Assembly (NCBI RefSeq): GCF_032854445.1
Contig: NC_088301.1
Location: forward strand, 44,015,116 to 44,079,115
Length of the DNA stretch: 64,000 nucleotides
Direction: 5' to 3'
Source: Liolophura sinensis
Taxonomy: Eukaryota > Mollusca > Polyplacophora > Chitonida > Chitonidae
Shown here: piece by piece, positions 11,818 through 24,738 of the stretch
Numbering within the stretch: the stretch's first letter is position 1
How the letters are laid out: each line of letters opens with the position of its first letter
Notes under the pieces: model-generated
Told to the model about the DNA's origin: nothing
What the model saw: only the letters and a program-made list of their open reading frames with translations
Database searches by the model: none
Translations under genes and position numbers: made by a program

Positions 11818-14800
11818 TCATGGTTTAGTGGAGTTGCCTCCCTTCCCTCCAGTACTTCCACCAACTGCATGAATGTACAGGTTTCCACAAACACACAGAA
11901 GAACAATTGTAAACGCATTGTAAAATATCATTGTTCTAAATTTCGGTTCCAAATCACCTTGGCGATACCAAAATATCTGCAAACATAAAAGTTGAAAAAT
12001 ATTTAAAACTACATATGTCACAAAACAGTGGTGTTTCAACAAATAAAGAGAAAGAAAATTTAAATTTGACATAATCATCAGTAGAAAGGCCAATAAAAAT
12101 GAAGGTATCTTCACTTTTTTTATAGATTTTTTTTTCACAAACAAACAATTAAATACAGTCAAATATTTGGATAGATCAATGGACTTTATGAACTTTTCCA
12201 TTCACAGGTGTGTGACATCACTGTATCATACACTGTAAGTCCAGCTTAACATCCACACCTCTGTCCCTGAAGTTCTTGGGTAATCAACTACATGGGACCT
12301 TATCCTTAATACAAATGCTGCACTGTTTATAGGTTTAGGGAATGGAAAAATGAACACTGACAGTCTATATTCCATGTAAACCTTCTTAGTTCATTGGTGG
12401 TGTGTTTTGAATGTTGTTTTGGACATTGGTCTTCTGGTTATTGATCTAGAACATACATCATGGCTGGTATGCAAATGTTTTAACACCTAGATTACTGTAT
12501 TTAACCTACATGCAAAGTTTAACATTTTTCAACAGACATTTTGCTTCATTCTCACTGATTCATCCATCTATCTGTAATAGGTCCTTTTAAGAATTCTCTC
12601 TGAAGTTTGACTAATTTCCTATCAGAAAAAGTTGAGGCCTTTATTTGCTGCCAAAAGTGCCATTTTACAAGCCAGTCTTCAGGTGAAATACACCCATTTA
12701 ACAGTAACACAGACTTACCAGCAGTAAATGAGAGCCACAAATAAACACTATCACAATGGCAAAGAACACATTCACACCATTCGGCGGCCACTGCGGGAAT
12801 ATGAAGGCACTGATCAATGTGACCTGTGAAAAAAAAATTGTCACAGAATACATAAATTTGTTTTTGCAATATCAGAAGGAATAAAAATAAAACCGAAAAA
12901 TCATCTAACTTATTGGAAATGTGGACTGTGCTGCTATTGTTCCTGTAAGAGATATATTTATATGACTGGAAAGCCCTGAAAAACAGAAAAAAAACATAAT
13001 GCCTTCTTGTGAACAAAAACATAAATATGGCATAAACAGATAAAGCTTTTATCATACTAAACTTATCATAACATTTTAATCATTATGGTTTCATTACACT
13101 TGTCTTGTTCATGTCTTGTACTAGCCATTCTGAGATATGTGAGAATACATGCATTACAAAATAATACTTACCAATACAGCTATTGAAGTTAAAACACCAA
13201 CAACAAGATTTGCCACCCTGTCCTAAAGCAAACATAGAAAGTAATATTTAATCAACAATGCTGCATAGGAAGACATGACAGTTTTTGACAAGATGTACAC
13301 TAAAGCTTATCCCCCCCTCCAACCCACCCAAAGAAAATCTCATCACAATGAGATTTTGTGTTTTCTTAAAACAATGGTATAACATATCTAAGCAGAAGTG
13401 TATATCAACTTCAAAAGTTATTGAAACTTGTTTTTGACTATTTGACCCTATTTGACTGATGGTAATTTCATTCCTCCTACAGTTTTACATGAAGTCTTAA
13501 TACAAAGCATTACCTGCTTGATCTGGTAGACAAACTTATTTTTTCCCATCAGCCTTAATATTTATGAAGCATTTCCTACAGTATCTGGAAAGCAAATTTA
13601 CTTCCTACCATACAACCAAGCAAAAACTTTATGAAACATTACCTACAGTATCTGGAACACAAATTTACTACCTATGATCAATGTAAATCCTTATGAACCA
13701 TTACCTGCACTACCTTACCTGGCTTGGGCCCTAATTATGTCCTAACCCTAAAGGAGACAATAACATCTATAAAAAGCCTCACCTCTTGTATCTAGTAGAT
13801 AAAAATATTTCTTACAACAAGACACACCTCAAGCCTTAATTCCCTGCAGTATTTATTTATTTATTAGATTGGCATTTTATGCTGTACTCTTGACTTAACT
13901 GAAAGCATTATAAGGCAGAGCCATACGGCCAAATAGGAAACCAGGATGAGCTGAATTCCCTACAGTAAAATCCTTAAGAAGAGTTTATACAGTATATGGA
14001 GGAAAAACTTATGTCCTACCTGCCCTAAGACAAACATGAAGCCTTGGAAAACAGTACATGCAGTGTCCGTGAGACAACCTTATGTTCTATATGGTCTGAA
14101 ATCAACATCAAGCCTTTGGGAAACAGTACCTAAAGTGTCTGTGGGGACAAACTTATGTCCTAACTACCCTAAGGCCAACATCTACCCTTGTAAAACAGTA
14201 CATACAGTGTGTGGGAGACAACCTTATGTCCTACTTGCCCTAAGACTTGGGAAACCGTACATGCAGTGTCCGTGAGACAACCTTATGTCCTATATCCTCT
14301 GAAATCAACATCAAGCCTTTGGGAAACAGTACCTACAGTGTCTGTGGGACAAACATATGTCCTAACTACCCTAAGGCCAACATCAACCCTTGGAAAACAG
14401 TACCTACAGTGTGTGGGAGACAACCTTATGTCCTACTTGCCCTAAGACTTGGGAAACCGTACACACAGTGTCCGTGAGACAACCTTATGTCCTAACTGCC
14501 CTAAGGCCAACATCAACCCTTGGAAAACAGTACCTACAGTGTGTGGGAGACAACTTTATGTCCTACTTGCCCTAAGACTTGGGAAACCGTACACACAGTG
14601 TCCGTGAGACAACCTTATGTCCCATATCCTCTGAAATCAACATCAAGCCTTTGGGAAACAGTACCTAAAGTGTCTGTGGGACAAACTTATGTCCTAACTA
14701 CCCTAAGGCCAACATCTACCCTTGTAAAACAGTACATACAGTGTGTGGGAGACAACCTTATGTCCTACTTGCCCTAAGACTTGGGAAACCGTACATGCAG

Positions 14801-17800
14801 TGTCCGTGAGACAACCTTATGTCCTATATCCTCTGAAATCAACATCAAGCCTTTGGGAAACAGTACCTACAGTGTCTGTGGGACAAACATATGTCCTAAC
14901 TACCCTAAGGCCAACATCAACCCTTGGAAAACAGTACCTACAGTGTGTGGGAGACAACCTTATGTCCTACTTGCCCTAAGACTTGGGAAACCGTACACAC
15001 AGTGTCCGTGAGACAACCTTATGTCCTAACTGCCCTAAGGCCAACATCAACCCTTGGAAAACAGTACCTACAGTGTGTGGGAGACAACTTTATGTCCTAC
15101 TTGCCCTAAGACTTGGGAAACCGTACACACAGTGTCCGTGAGACAACCTTATGTCCCATATCCTCTGAAATCAACATCAAGCCTTTGGGAAACAGTACCT
15201 AAAGTGTCTGTGGGACAAACATATGTCCTAACTACCCTAAGGCCAACATCAACCCTTGGAAAACAGTACCTACAGTGTGTGGGAGACAACTTTATGTCTT
15301 ACCTGCCCTAAGACTTGGGAAACCGTACATACAGTGTCCATGAGACAACCTTATGTCCTATATCCTCTGAAATCAACATCAAGCCTTTGGGAAACAGTAC
15401 CTACAGTGTCTGTGGGACAAACTTATGTCCTAACTGCCCTAAGGCCAACATCTACCCTTGGAAAACAGTACCTACAGTGTGTGGGAGACAACTTTATGTC
15501 CTACTTGCCCTAAGACTTGGGAAACCGTACAGTGTCCGTGAGACAACCTTATGTCCTATATCCTCTGAAATGAACATCAAGCCTTGGGAAACAGTACCTA
15601 CAATGCCTAGCTAAACCATGCATTACCTACAGTATCTAGATGGAAAACTTAATTCCCACCATAACACCAATGGTTAGCATAATGAAGTCTTGCCTACAGT
15701 GTCTGGGAGACAAATTTAATTCCCACCATAAGACCAATGCCTACCTAAATGACGCATTACCTACCGTATCTGGAAGACAAATTTAATTCCCACCACAAAA
15801 CCAATACCAAGCTAATGAAGTAGTATTACCTACAGTATCTGAAAGACAAATTTAAACCCCACAATAACACCAATGTCACACCTAACAAAGTATTACCTAC
15901 ACACTTTCTGGATGACAAACTTAATCCCTATCATACGCCCAACCTAAAAAAGTATTACCAACTAAGTCTGGAAGACAAACTTCCTATCTGGCATAAAGTC
16001 CACTTCAAGTCTTACAATTTGTGAAATATGTGTGACCAATTCCTAACTATGACACTGTTATCACTACTCTGGGTTTACTCTCTATGCTATAGTATTTTGT
16101 ATTACAAACATTACCTACAGTCTGAAAGACAAACCTAATTTACAAGATTAACACTCTGAAGAATCATGATTACCTCCAGTATCTAGAAACAACTTTTTTC
16201 GTACTGTAAAGCGAAAGAACGTGCGTGACATCAGCTTAATTCTTTAACTCTACAACCCAGCTCTCAGGTTAGGTACATATATATTAACCCTACCTGCAGT
16301 TTATTAACAAGTATTTTACAAGGTGGCTTCAAGAATACACTTGGTTTGTATCTCACAAATGTACAATTTAACTCTTTTTAGTTCAGAATACTTACTTTGC
16401 TTTTTGAATTATGCAATGACTTAAATCACAGCTTGACATGTGATCCTGCCAAATGTCATTGATACAAGGCATGCCAAACATAGTGAACTAGAGGCACAAA
16501 TTTTTCTACCATACAAAAATGAAAATAACAGTTCATACCCAATTTTCCTGAAACGGCTTATTAAATACTTACAACAAATTCTCGTGATGGCATGTTATAA
16601 ATTCTGATACCAACATTCACTGAAGCTTCACATCAGCCATCAAAAATCATCCACAAATATGTACCGTAAGTATTGCAACGGCCTCACCAGAGTCTGTGCC
16701 TTATTGCTATGCCTGTCAGTGTTTATTGTAAGCTGTATTCAACCTAATGATATTCAGGCTTTATTTTGTTAAGTCAACTGGCATACAATGTACAGCTTCA
16801 GGCTGCATTGTGCACTTAAATAGTTAGATACCGTACAGTAGCACCTGTTGCCAGCCGAGCCAGGGAATATGATCAAACAGTACTCTATTACACATACATG
16901 TAGACTGAATTGCAGGTAATGTACTAGGACAGTGCACACTGTTGCATGTGGCTGTAGAGGTGATGCTATAAGTGAATGCTTGGGGTTTAACGTCCTACTC
17001 AACAATTTTTCAGTCATATGACAATGAAGGAGTCAGGGTGTATATGATGTGCCTCCTTGTTGCAGGATGGATTTCCATCGCTCTTTTATCTAGTGCTGCT
17101 TCACTGAAACGACTTACCGCAAGCAAATAAGCCGCCCCGACCCAGCCATTACACTGATACGGGTCAACCAGTCGTTGCACTATTCCCTGCACGCTGAACG
17201 CCAAGCGAGGAAGTTACAGCTTCCTCTGTTAAAGTCTTACGTGTGACTTGACCCAGGATTGATGTACCGCTCCTGCAGCAGATACTCTGGTGTGCTATCA
17301 GGGCGGGTATGCTATAAATGATAAACTGTCCTATTTACAAATTATGTCATCATTAATCCTGCTACGGATAAATTTTTGTCAGAGGGGTATGTTACTTCCG
17401 ACTTTCCAAGTATGCGGTACAGCAAAACACTTTTTTTTTTTTTTAAATACTCAAAACTCAAAACCATTTTGTGTCACCAATAATACACCTGGAAAGTGTG
17501 AAATCCAGTGAAAGGGGAGTGAAGAAAAGACATACAAGGAGATGTTGGCCTACATATAAACTGTCCAAAAAGCTGGACCCTTGATGATACTTTAACACTG
17601 CAAACTAACGATTCATGGGGAATTGAAATCAGACTAGGATGATTTTGTGCAATGTAGAAGCTACAGAACTTGTAGTATAGTAACCAAAAAGGCCATTTTC
17701 AACCCTTTGCTACATCTTCTTCATGGCTAATACTTGAGAGTGTCACAAAGACAAATATCATGGTGGACATTCTCCACGGTTGTGGGTGGTGGCACAGGAG

Positions 17801-18729
17801 CTACTGTCTGAAAACTAACACATGGTAAAGAACGTCGAGTACATGGTTCGCTGTGGAGATTTACTTTTCATTTTGACAGAAGTGTCTGCTTTAAATCTTG
17901 CATGTATACCAACTTTCGGTAACTTATATGTACACACAAATCTTCTGGCGTATACAGTATGCTCTGTATTAATTTTAGAAGCCTATCACCTAGTTTTTTA
18001 AGCGTAATAATGCCTGTACACTCCTCACCTGTAGCACTGTTCACCTGTTGAAAACTTCAGTTGGGCAACAACACTAATTTCCTACTCATGTCATTAATGC
18101 AGGTACAGACTCAACTGAAACCTTCACATTAAAACAAATACTAGCACTTCAAAGCTAACAAAAACGCAGATTGCTATCTTCATGCAGATATGGGCTATTA
18201 AAAGCTATGGTGATGTGCTGACAAGGGAGATCACTAGGGATATAAGATGCTCAGTCAAACATGTAATACAAAAGTAACTATAGCAGCTTTATGACACGGA
18301 ATTAACTTCCATATTTGATATTGCCAAAATATCTCCATGCTTTTATTTCTAAATAATTTAAATCCCTTTAAACCCTCAAACTCTGAGCTCCGGATGATGG
18401 AATTCATTTGCTACATTTTTTCACATAAAGTCATTAATAAAACTAATTACACTCAAGTAAGACTTTTCAATGTAACAATGACATTCATCTCTGTACTATG
18501 TACTGACCCAATGCCAACTATTAATCTAGTCTACTGAAGTTAAATGAATGAAATTAACTTTTTAGATTTGAATATTACGGACATTTTCTGCTGTTGGCTA
18601 TAATGAATTAAGGGAATTAACCCCTGTAAACCATAACCCTTGAGTACAAACCCTGGACTTTGGCTCGCCAAACAGTGGCTTCTGCGCTGGGTCATCATAT
18701 CTGCTTGAACTAGGACTAGCTGACGCCAT
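11818..18729 (-). CDS. TMEM243: TMEM243, small multi-pass membrane protein (4 coding exons)
   Basis: The coding exons, in order on the minus strand, are 18,729-18,652, 13,222-13,172, 12,823-12,719 and 11,976-11,818. All junctions are phase 0 and give 130 residues, against 118 for human TMEM243 as I recall it. The start is fixed by an in-frame TGA a few codons upstream. Conserved blocks are KPLFGEPKSR near residue 20, DRVANLVVG in exon 2, VTLISAFIFPQWPP in exon 3, and FWYRQGDLEPKF followed by the last membrane segment LLCVCGNLYIH in exon 4. The C-terminus has an extra GGSTGGKGG tail that human lacks. Human TMEM243 has no well-settled function (it has been linked to MDR1-related expression). 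The donor after exon 1 is GTTTGT, weaker than the others. Intron 1 (5.4 kb) carries a large tandem array. Confidence 0.92.
13500..16200. repeat. Tandem array in TMEM243 intron 1 with 534-bp higher-order repeat
   Basis: The basic unit is 60-72 bp, with consensus around ACAGTACCTACAGTGTCTGT, GGGACAAACTTATGTCCTA, then CCCTAAGGCCAACATC. The flanks (13,500-14,000 and 15,600-16,200) hold diverged units. The core (about 14,030-15,610) is homogenised. Eight unequal units from 14,250 recur at 14,784 with almost no change, giving a 534-bp higher-order period, and a third partial period follows. The chains of nested plus-strand open frames here are repeat artefacts. Confidence 0.9.
13850..13962 (-). repeat. 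SINE family 1, degenerate copy
   Basis: TATTTATTTATTTATTAGATTGGC is followed by a diverged GCTGTACTC core, then remnants of the GGCAGAGCC and CAGGATGAGCTG blocks. It is an old copy embedded in the diverged part of the tandem array. Confidence 0.6.
16972..17287 (-). repeat. SINE family 2, near-complete copy
   Basis: Its 3' end (low coordinate) carries the shared block with TCAACAATTTTTCAGTCATA. The body includes GTGCCTCCTTGTTGCAGGAT and GATACGGGTCAACCAGTCG, and the 5' part reads GAGGAAGTTACAGCTTCCTC. It aligns along its length with the copy at 61,540-61,835. It lies in TMEM243 intron 1 in the same orientation as the gene. Confidence 0.8.
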
Positions 18730-18854
18730 TCTGGGACCTTCTCACTTAGGCTTCAGACTAAAGCATTTCTAGTACACCAATGTACATCTATGTGGCCTCG
18801 GTAAGAGCTTCTGTAATATAATATAAAGTTTATACCCCATTAGATTCATTTTCT

Positions 18855-18972
18855 GATTTATTGATGTTTGTCTGAGCTCAGAAATGTTTCACTTACAGGA
18901 TGGCAATCATCCTTATGGGAAAATGGAGTGCACCACTGACCTTTGCCAAGTACTTAACAAACCTTTAGATTA
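18855..18972 (-). repeat. SINE family 3 fragment
   Basis: TTTCACTTACAGGATGG is followed by GGAAAATGGAGTGCACCAC and CTGACCTTTGCCAAGTACTT. This matches the block around GAAACTGCAGTGCC...CTTTGGCAAG in the fuller copies at 36.6, 42.2 and 59.4 kb. It sits about 130 bp upstream of the TMEM243 start codon. Confidence 0.6.
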
Positions 18973-19454
18973 AAAGCAGTCTATCTTGTTAGAAATCTAA
19001 GGTCTAATACCTTTCCCTCTAGGGTGAGAATCAGATAATGTATAAATAATAATGTAGTATTACAGAAAAAATTATCTGGCACACAGAAAAGTGTTTCAAA
19101 CCCACCCCCATATGAATGAACCTGTTTTACCATTCATCATGATGCACAGCCAAACATACAGTACACAGTAAGGATAGCACTGATGGCAACATGTGTTAGT
19201 ACAAGGCCATGCGCTGCCAGTCCATATGGTGACTGTGCAGCCAGTGCCATAGCTGGCTCATTCCAGCAGCTGTGGAAGTCAGACAGATCAGAGAATAAGC
19301 CATCACTACCTCATAGATTGAGAACATATAATGCCAAATACAGCTTTTTTAATTTTTACACAATTTTAGTAAGGTACATTGGGCTGAAATACTTTTCAGA
19401 CATGAAGACACCTTAATTTAATGTCTTATTCTTATGAGAGCAATTTGATGAGCT

Positions 19455-19663
19455 GGGACCGATTCCACACAGCCATTTCTGACTTAAGTCAAAATTAAAA
19501 ATCTTTCCACAACGCTCAGTTTTTGGTACTGAAAGTCGAAATTTGGCTTAAGATAACACTGATGAGGTGGACAAAATTTTACTTTATCCAACCGAAAAAT
19601 AAGCTTTAAGGTCATACTTCAAATTTTGACTGAAGTCAGAAATGTCTTTGTGGAATTGGCCCC
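19455..19663. mobile_element. MITE with about 42-bp terminal inverted repeats
   Basis: The left arm begins GGGACCGATTCCACACAGCC and continues ATTTCTGACTTAAGTC. The right arm reversed reads AGGGGCCAATTCCACAAAGA then CATTTCTGACTTCAGTC. The element is about 209 bp, has no coding capacity and is a non-autonomous DNA transposon. It belongs to the same family as 23,801-24,016. Confidence 0.75.
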
Positions 19664-22600
19664 TGATCTGGTTTACATGCACTTGAGCTATACTTAATAC
19701 AGTGACATGATGTAAGGACAGATGTTTATCTTAATCCCAGCTTGTACTAGTCTCCAGCTCACTTACACAAATCTACAATGTCTTTTTAAGATCATCAGAT
19801 TTTCAGAAGTAAACAAAAACAAAAATAGCAGCTGCACCTTAGAGACAAGGACTGAGATAGGTGTAGTGCAAGTTTTTGCTGGTAGACTATCAGCATTGTC
19901 AGTCAGGTTTGGTGAACAGGAATGTGCTATCAGTCCATTGTTGTAGTAAGTTAGGCCTGGAATTAAAATATGCCCTGTGTCTTAATCCCAGGTTAGGCTA
20001 ATACGGTTACCCACAAATCCAGATTACACCAAAAATAGTGTTTTCAGTATTCATTATTTTCCCACTTTGACTTTTCCAAAGGAACAAATCTGTTTACATT
20101 TCATTGAAGATCAGATTTTGCCATACTGGCATTTTGTTTCTTCACAAGGCATTGTACTCACCATCTGTCTATTTCATTAAAACAACTAAAACTGACAAAT
20201 ACAAATATTAAAAACTGGTGATAATATGTAGATGATTTTTTAAGCAGGCCATTGAACTTACAATTGGTTGGGCAGACGGGGGGCTTGAAGGGAATGTGGA
20301 TGTAACAGCCTAATGCAAATTTTTATTGCACTTTATTGGTAGCAAAGTCTATTAAACTACACGTATCACACATGTATTGTATGTGTGTTGTCTCCTATGA
20401 GCATAAATGACCCTAATGTTTTCGTACTTACCTGACATAAATATGTTTTTTTACTGTATTTTTCAGTCAATCACATGGTGAATAATGGCAAAGATAAACC
20501 ATACAGATGACATGTGCAGACACAATGTGCCTTGTTGTAAATGGGCTTTATAATTGGACAACCAATTAAAGCCACCGTCTTACTGGATATATTTTCAATT
20601 TTGTAAAGTGAAAACATCATGAGTGATTGTGTGTAATGAGATTTTTTACCGGGTGTTTTGTAGCACCTGCCAAGCATGTAATCCAATTTGAAAACTTTAT
20701 TCACACTGCATCACTGATACGCAAATTTATTTACTATCTGTTTTAGATACACACTGCTGTTTAGAAAACATCTCCTGGAAGGCTTACAAAAGTGTGTGCC
20801 AAGTGGCACATTAAGGACACTGTCTGCTGTCCCTTAATTGTTGTCAAACTAAAACTCTTACCTCTCTGTGCTAATCAGTAATGGCACATCAGACCCAAAT
20901 TCATGACACAGTTGACTATTTAAAAAGAAAAACATGAAAAAGCCTCTTTTCATGTTTGACATTGGCTATGATACTCTGCCAGCCCAGTATAAAGAGAGTA
21001 GTCATAATAGCCACCATAACAGCTAGGCATGTATACTAGTAAAGTAGTATGATTGCAACTGATCGTAAATGTTGTGCATGACTGCGGTTATTTCTTGTGG
21101 CCCACGCAGTACAGCAGAATTCAGTTATCTAATGTTTCACAATGTTGTCCCTATGTATTTATGAACACTCCATCTTGGGTCTATGGCGCTGTTCAGTTAA
21201 TTCAAGTATTAGATGCAGTGAAAGATTTATTAATCTGATGTTAGGTTTGGCAAAGGTCAGAGCAATCTCTGACCAATGTAGGCTATATGCTAGCTCTATG
21301 GGGCTATATTTATGTAGAAAAATGATGTTTATGTAAAAACATAGCCACATATGAAAGCAATGACTAACCCTGCACTCCCCAGTTCTCAGTGTGCTGTCCT
21401 CACCGTGAGCCTACTGAGGTTGTCCTTAAATCCTGGCCATTTCTTTATTCAATGCATGTCAGTTTAGTGATATGTTTCACCTTGAACACGTCCACTGGAT
21501 CAAAACGTCTCTCTGTATGACCTACAAGCACCATCTGTCATTCACACACCATATTTGAAATTTCTGTACAATCACTCGGCAATTCTCAAAACCTCTCTAT
21601 TTCCCACAATATCCAATATGAAGGCCTCCTTGGAAAAAGTCAAAGGTGTAGCCCGCTGTTTCGATGTAGTGCCAAATCTTAAACTGGAACACTCGAACAT
21701 GGCTGATCAGCTGTGTAAGCCATGTTTTGGCTAGTGCATGCTTGCAAGGCGAAGCATATCACTAAAATGACAAACATATTGGACGCAGAAATGGACAAGG
21801 ATTACCGACAGCTACATCATATACAGTGGACAACATCTGTGTGTTGACGACAGCGCAATGAAAACTGAGGAGGGTAGGGTAACTTAAGTCAATGCTTGCA
21901 CAAAGGGCTATGTTTCTACATAAACAATTCCCCATAGAACTAGCTATACATGCGTGCTCATAAGCACACGTATGACAACAGTGATTGTCAGTACCAGATG
22001 TAATTGCAATACAACATACATTCTGGTTTTGTTTTTCAGCTGTATCACTAACACATGCCAACAAATGCACACAATCACCTAAACTGGGTGTCACAAAGTA
22101 GGCTTGATCTGGCGGTCTGGGTTCGTCGTATCGCAACAGGAAACACAGTCACTTCCGCATGACATTGACACTGACAGATCTATGTCATGCTTGCAGTCGG
22201 CCTGTACTCTCCGCAATCAGCTGGGTCACATTCTCAGCATTATCTATAACAACACAGAAATCAGCAGCTCTCTTTAGCAACTTTGCAATACCCTCTTAAT
22301 GCAAAGAATTAACCGCTAAAATACATCAACTCAAGCAACACATACTTAAAGTCATTTACACTTCTAGCACGATGAGCTCCCATGCGCCATTACGATTACC
22401 ACGCGTGACAGCTGCTGACCAAAACGAGGCTATCTAAAAATAACTTCACACGTGCTGGAAGTTCAACTAAAAACAAATCTGATGCATGCTGATTTTTTAT
22501 CCTTTACAAGTCAATTATAGGTTTGTATTTATTTTTCTCGGTAATATATTCCTGATTGAACATCCTCATGCAATTATTTAGTTGCTTTTAAAACCAGAAT

Positions 22601-23800
22601 TTCAAAATAATGTGTGACCAGAGTTGGGTATATAAATGTTAAACAAATTTCACAGTTAAGTATGTCTTTATGTATAGTTATAGACAGTACAGCTGTCAAC
22701 TGATATATCCTCTGGCCTTTGAACACCCTGAATTTAAGCTACACGTACAGGCCTGCTAGTTCAGACCAAAACGAAAAGAAACGTGTATGTAAATGAATAC
22801 ATGCATTTATATAAATTTATTTACCAGTCTATTTAATTAGTTCACAAAACAACATTAATGTTTCCACTTATACACCAGAGATCAGATTTATGAGTGGATG
22901 AAACTGCAATAAACATGTTGTCTGACACAACCTAGACATTATTTAAAATAATGCACCGGTAACCAGAATCAAACTGCATGTGGTATGCTAGCCAAGGACT
23001 GTTGTTTACGGCATCTTTAAAATTGATTGATGCGCTGTGTTTATGAGGAAGATAACAAATCTGATCATTTTACTTTGCACCGGTATGTATATATGTAGCT
23101 GTAGAACATTTATAGAAGTGGCCGGGAAAATGTGAATTTTGAGCCTGGATTAAGTGTAGGAATTTATCTCCTGGGTTATATTCGCACTGGATTCATTAAG
23201 CCTTCGGCCTGAATAGTCATAATTGATTGGATGCAGTGAGAACAATGCTTTAGCCTAGTGGGTCAGCGATTATCCACGTTTCATTAAGATGTAAATTTCA
23301 TCATGTATTTTGCCAAAGGTTAATGGTTTACCCAAGGACTGTTTCCACCACACATAAAACTGATTCACACTGCGTAAGCCAAAAACTGTCAAGTAAGGTT
23401 TCAGTGGTTTGGTAAATAAAAAAAAAAAATGAAAATAAATTTCACCTTTTTGTGACAGGCAATGCTTGCTCTGTTGAGATTTGAACCAGTAACCTTTGAG
23501 ACACCTTCATTATTTCAAGGTTTTTTTTTCACCTCGCTGTAGGGATCCCTGGACTGCGACTATCTTGTTATAGGTTAGCCCTAACAGGATCATCCAATGA
23601 AATCTCTCTGCACATCTTTTTTAATTTTTTTTAAATCAGTGTTGCTTGATCATACAACCTCAAGTAGACCTTGCACACTACTGACGGACACAAGTATTGG
23701 ACACATTAGCTGCTTTGCTCTGGCACTTCACTAGTTGCAGTGTGTTACACTTATCTGAATTACGCTGGAATTATCCACCAAAGATGCCAGGGTTGACTGC

Positions 23801-24016
23801 TGGATCTGAGTCTACAAAGCCATTTCTGATAAGTCAAAATTTAAAATGCTATATCTTAAAGCTAACTTTTCAGCTTCAGAAATTAACATTTTGCCAATCT
23901 TATTAATGTTACCTTAAGACAAATGTGTCTAAATTTCATCTCCCAATACTAAATCTGAGCATTGTTCAGGTCTTAAATTTTGACTTCTCACAAACGAATT
24001 TCTGGAATCAGCCCCA
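23801..24016. mobile_element. MITE, second copy of the 19.5-kb family
   Basis: The left arm includes CTACAAAGCCATTTCTGATA then AGTCAAAATTTAA. The right arm reversed reads TGGGGCTGATTCCAGAAATT then GAGAAGTCAAAATTTAAG. At about 216 bp it is more diverged between arms than the first copy. Confidence 0.65.
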
Positions 24017-24417
24017 GGTATAGCAAGCATGCCTTTGAACATTAACACCCTGCACTTCTACCAATTGGCCAAAGAGAAATTCTCCTTAGCTTGGTTGTAG
24101 ATGGCAAGTGCATTCTACTGGGATAAATTTATTGAAATGAAAAATCCCTGATTTATAATTACAGATCATATTAATGGAAAGTGAGATCGAATAAAAAAGT
24201 ACCAGGAAGAAACCTCTGTTGAAATTCAAAAGCTTAGCATAAAAGCATAAATATTCTAAAGAGAAGGTTTTTTTTAATATTTTCATGAATGTTTTTTCAT
24301 CTTCAACATATATCTTCTACATTATGTCAAAACCATTAAACATCAGAATAATGGCCCTTCACACCTCTGTCCAAATATAATCATAATAAAAACAGATGTA
24401 TAAATAAAGAAGTCAAG

Positions 24418-24423
24418 TTTATT
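24418..24423 (-). other. Polyadenylation signal of the RBR ligase gene
   Basis: AATAAA on the minus strand, about 315 nt past the stop codon. A further AATAAA overlaps the stop codon itself (CAATAAA at about 24,738-24,744), but it is too close to be the likely functional signal. Confidence 0.5.
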
Positions 24424-24738
24424 ACAATAATGAATTAAATACAGGCAATATCACAAAATAGCATATCACAACTTTTTCAAAATACTTTTTCAGAACAGCA
24501 GTACGAAACTCAAACTTAAAAGAAAAACCAGTATCTAAAAAAATTCACAATAACTGCTATAGCCTGCAATATGTTGACAGCTGAAATATGGGCCACTCAA
24601 GATACAAAGGCTTATTTCATCATTAAAACAAGTTTAGTTTGTTCAGTCAACATATGCATCCCCTTGACACGAATGTTATCTTTCAACTCATTTGTATTTT
24701 TCTATATTTCTGCTTGAAATGAAGCTTGTGTTTAAAGT

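Larger units (their letters stand above)
18976..24417. other. Intergenic DNA between TMEM243 and the RBR ligase
   Basis: About 5.4 kb with no exon that I can support. It contains two related MITEs (19,455-19,663 and 23,801-24,016) and an inverted pair of similar segments near 21.29 and 21.92 kb. TMEM243 probably has a 5' non-coding exon here, because a TTTAG acceptor-like site lies just before its start codon, but I could not place that exon. Confidence 0.4.

Noticed and set aside
12552-13055. 167-codon minus-strand frame
   Set aside because: It crosses TMEM243 exon 3 in the wrong frame and runs through the introns on both sides. The true exon is 12,823-12,719.
14036-15614. Chain of plus-strand frames with WETTLCPTCPKTWETV-type repeats
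   Set aside because: Products of the intron tandem array. The frames end and restart with each unit length change and have no start context or domain.
19183-19416. Possible exon near 19.2 kb (plus-strand frame of 77 codons)
   Set aside because: No domain, no paired exon in frame and no conserved motif; it stays unsupported.
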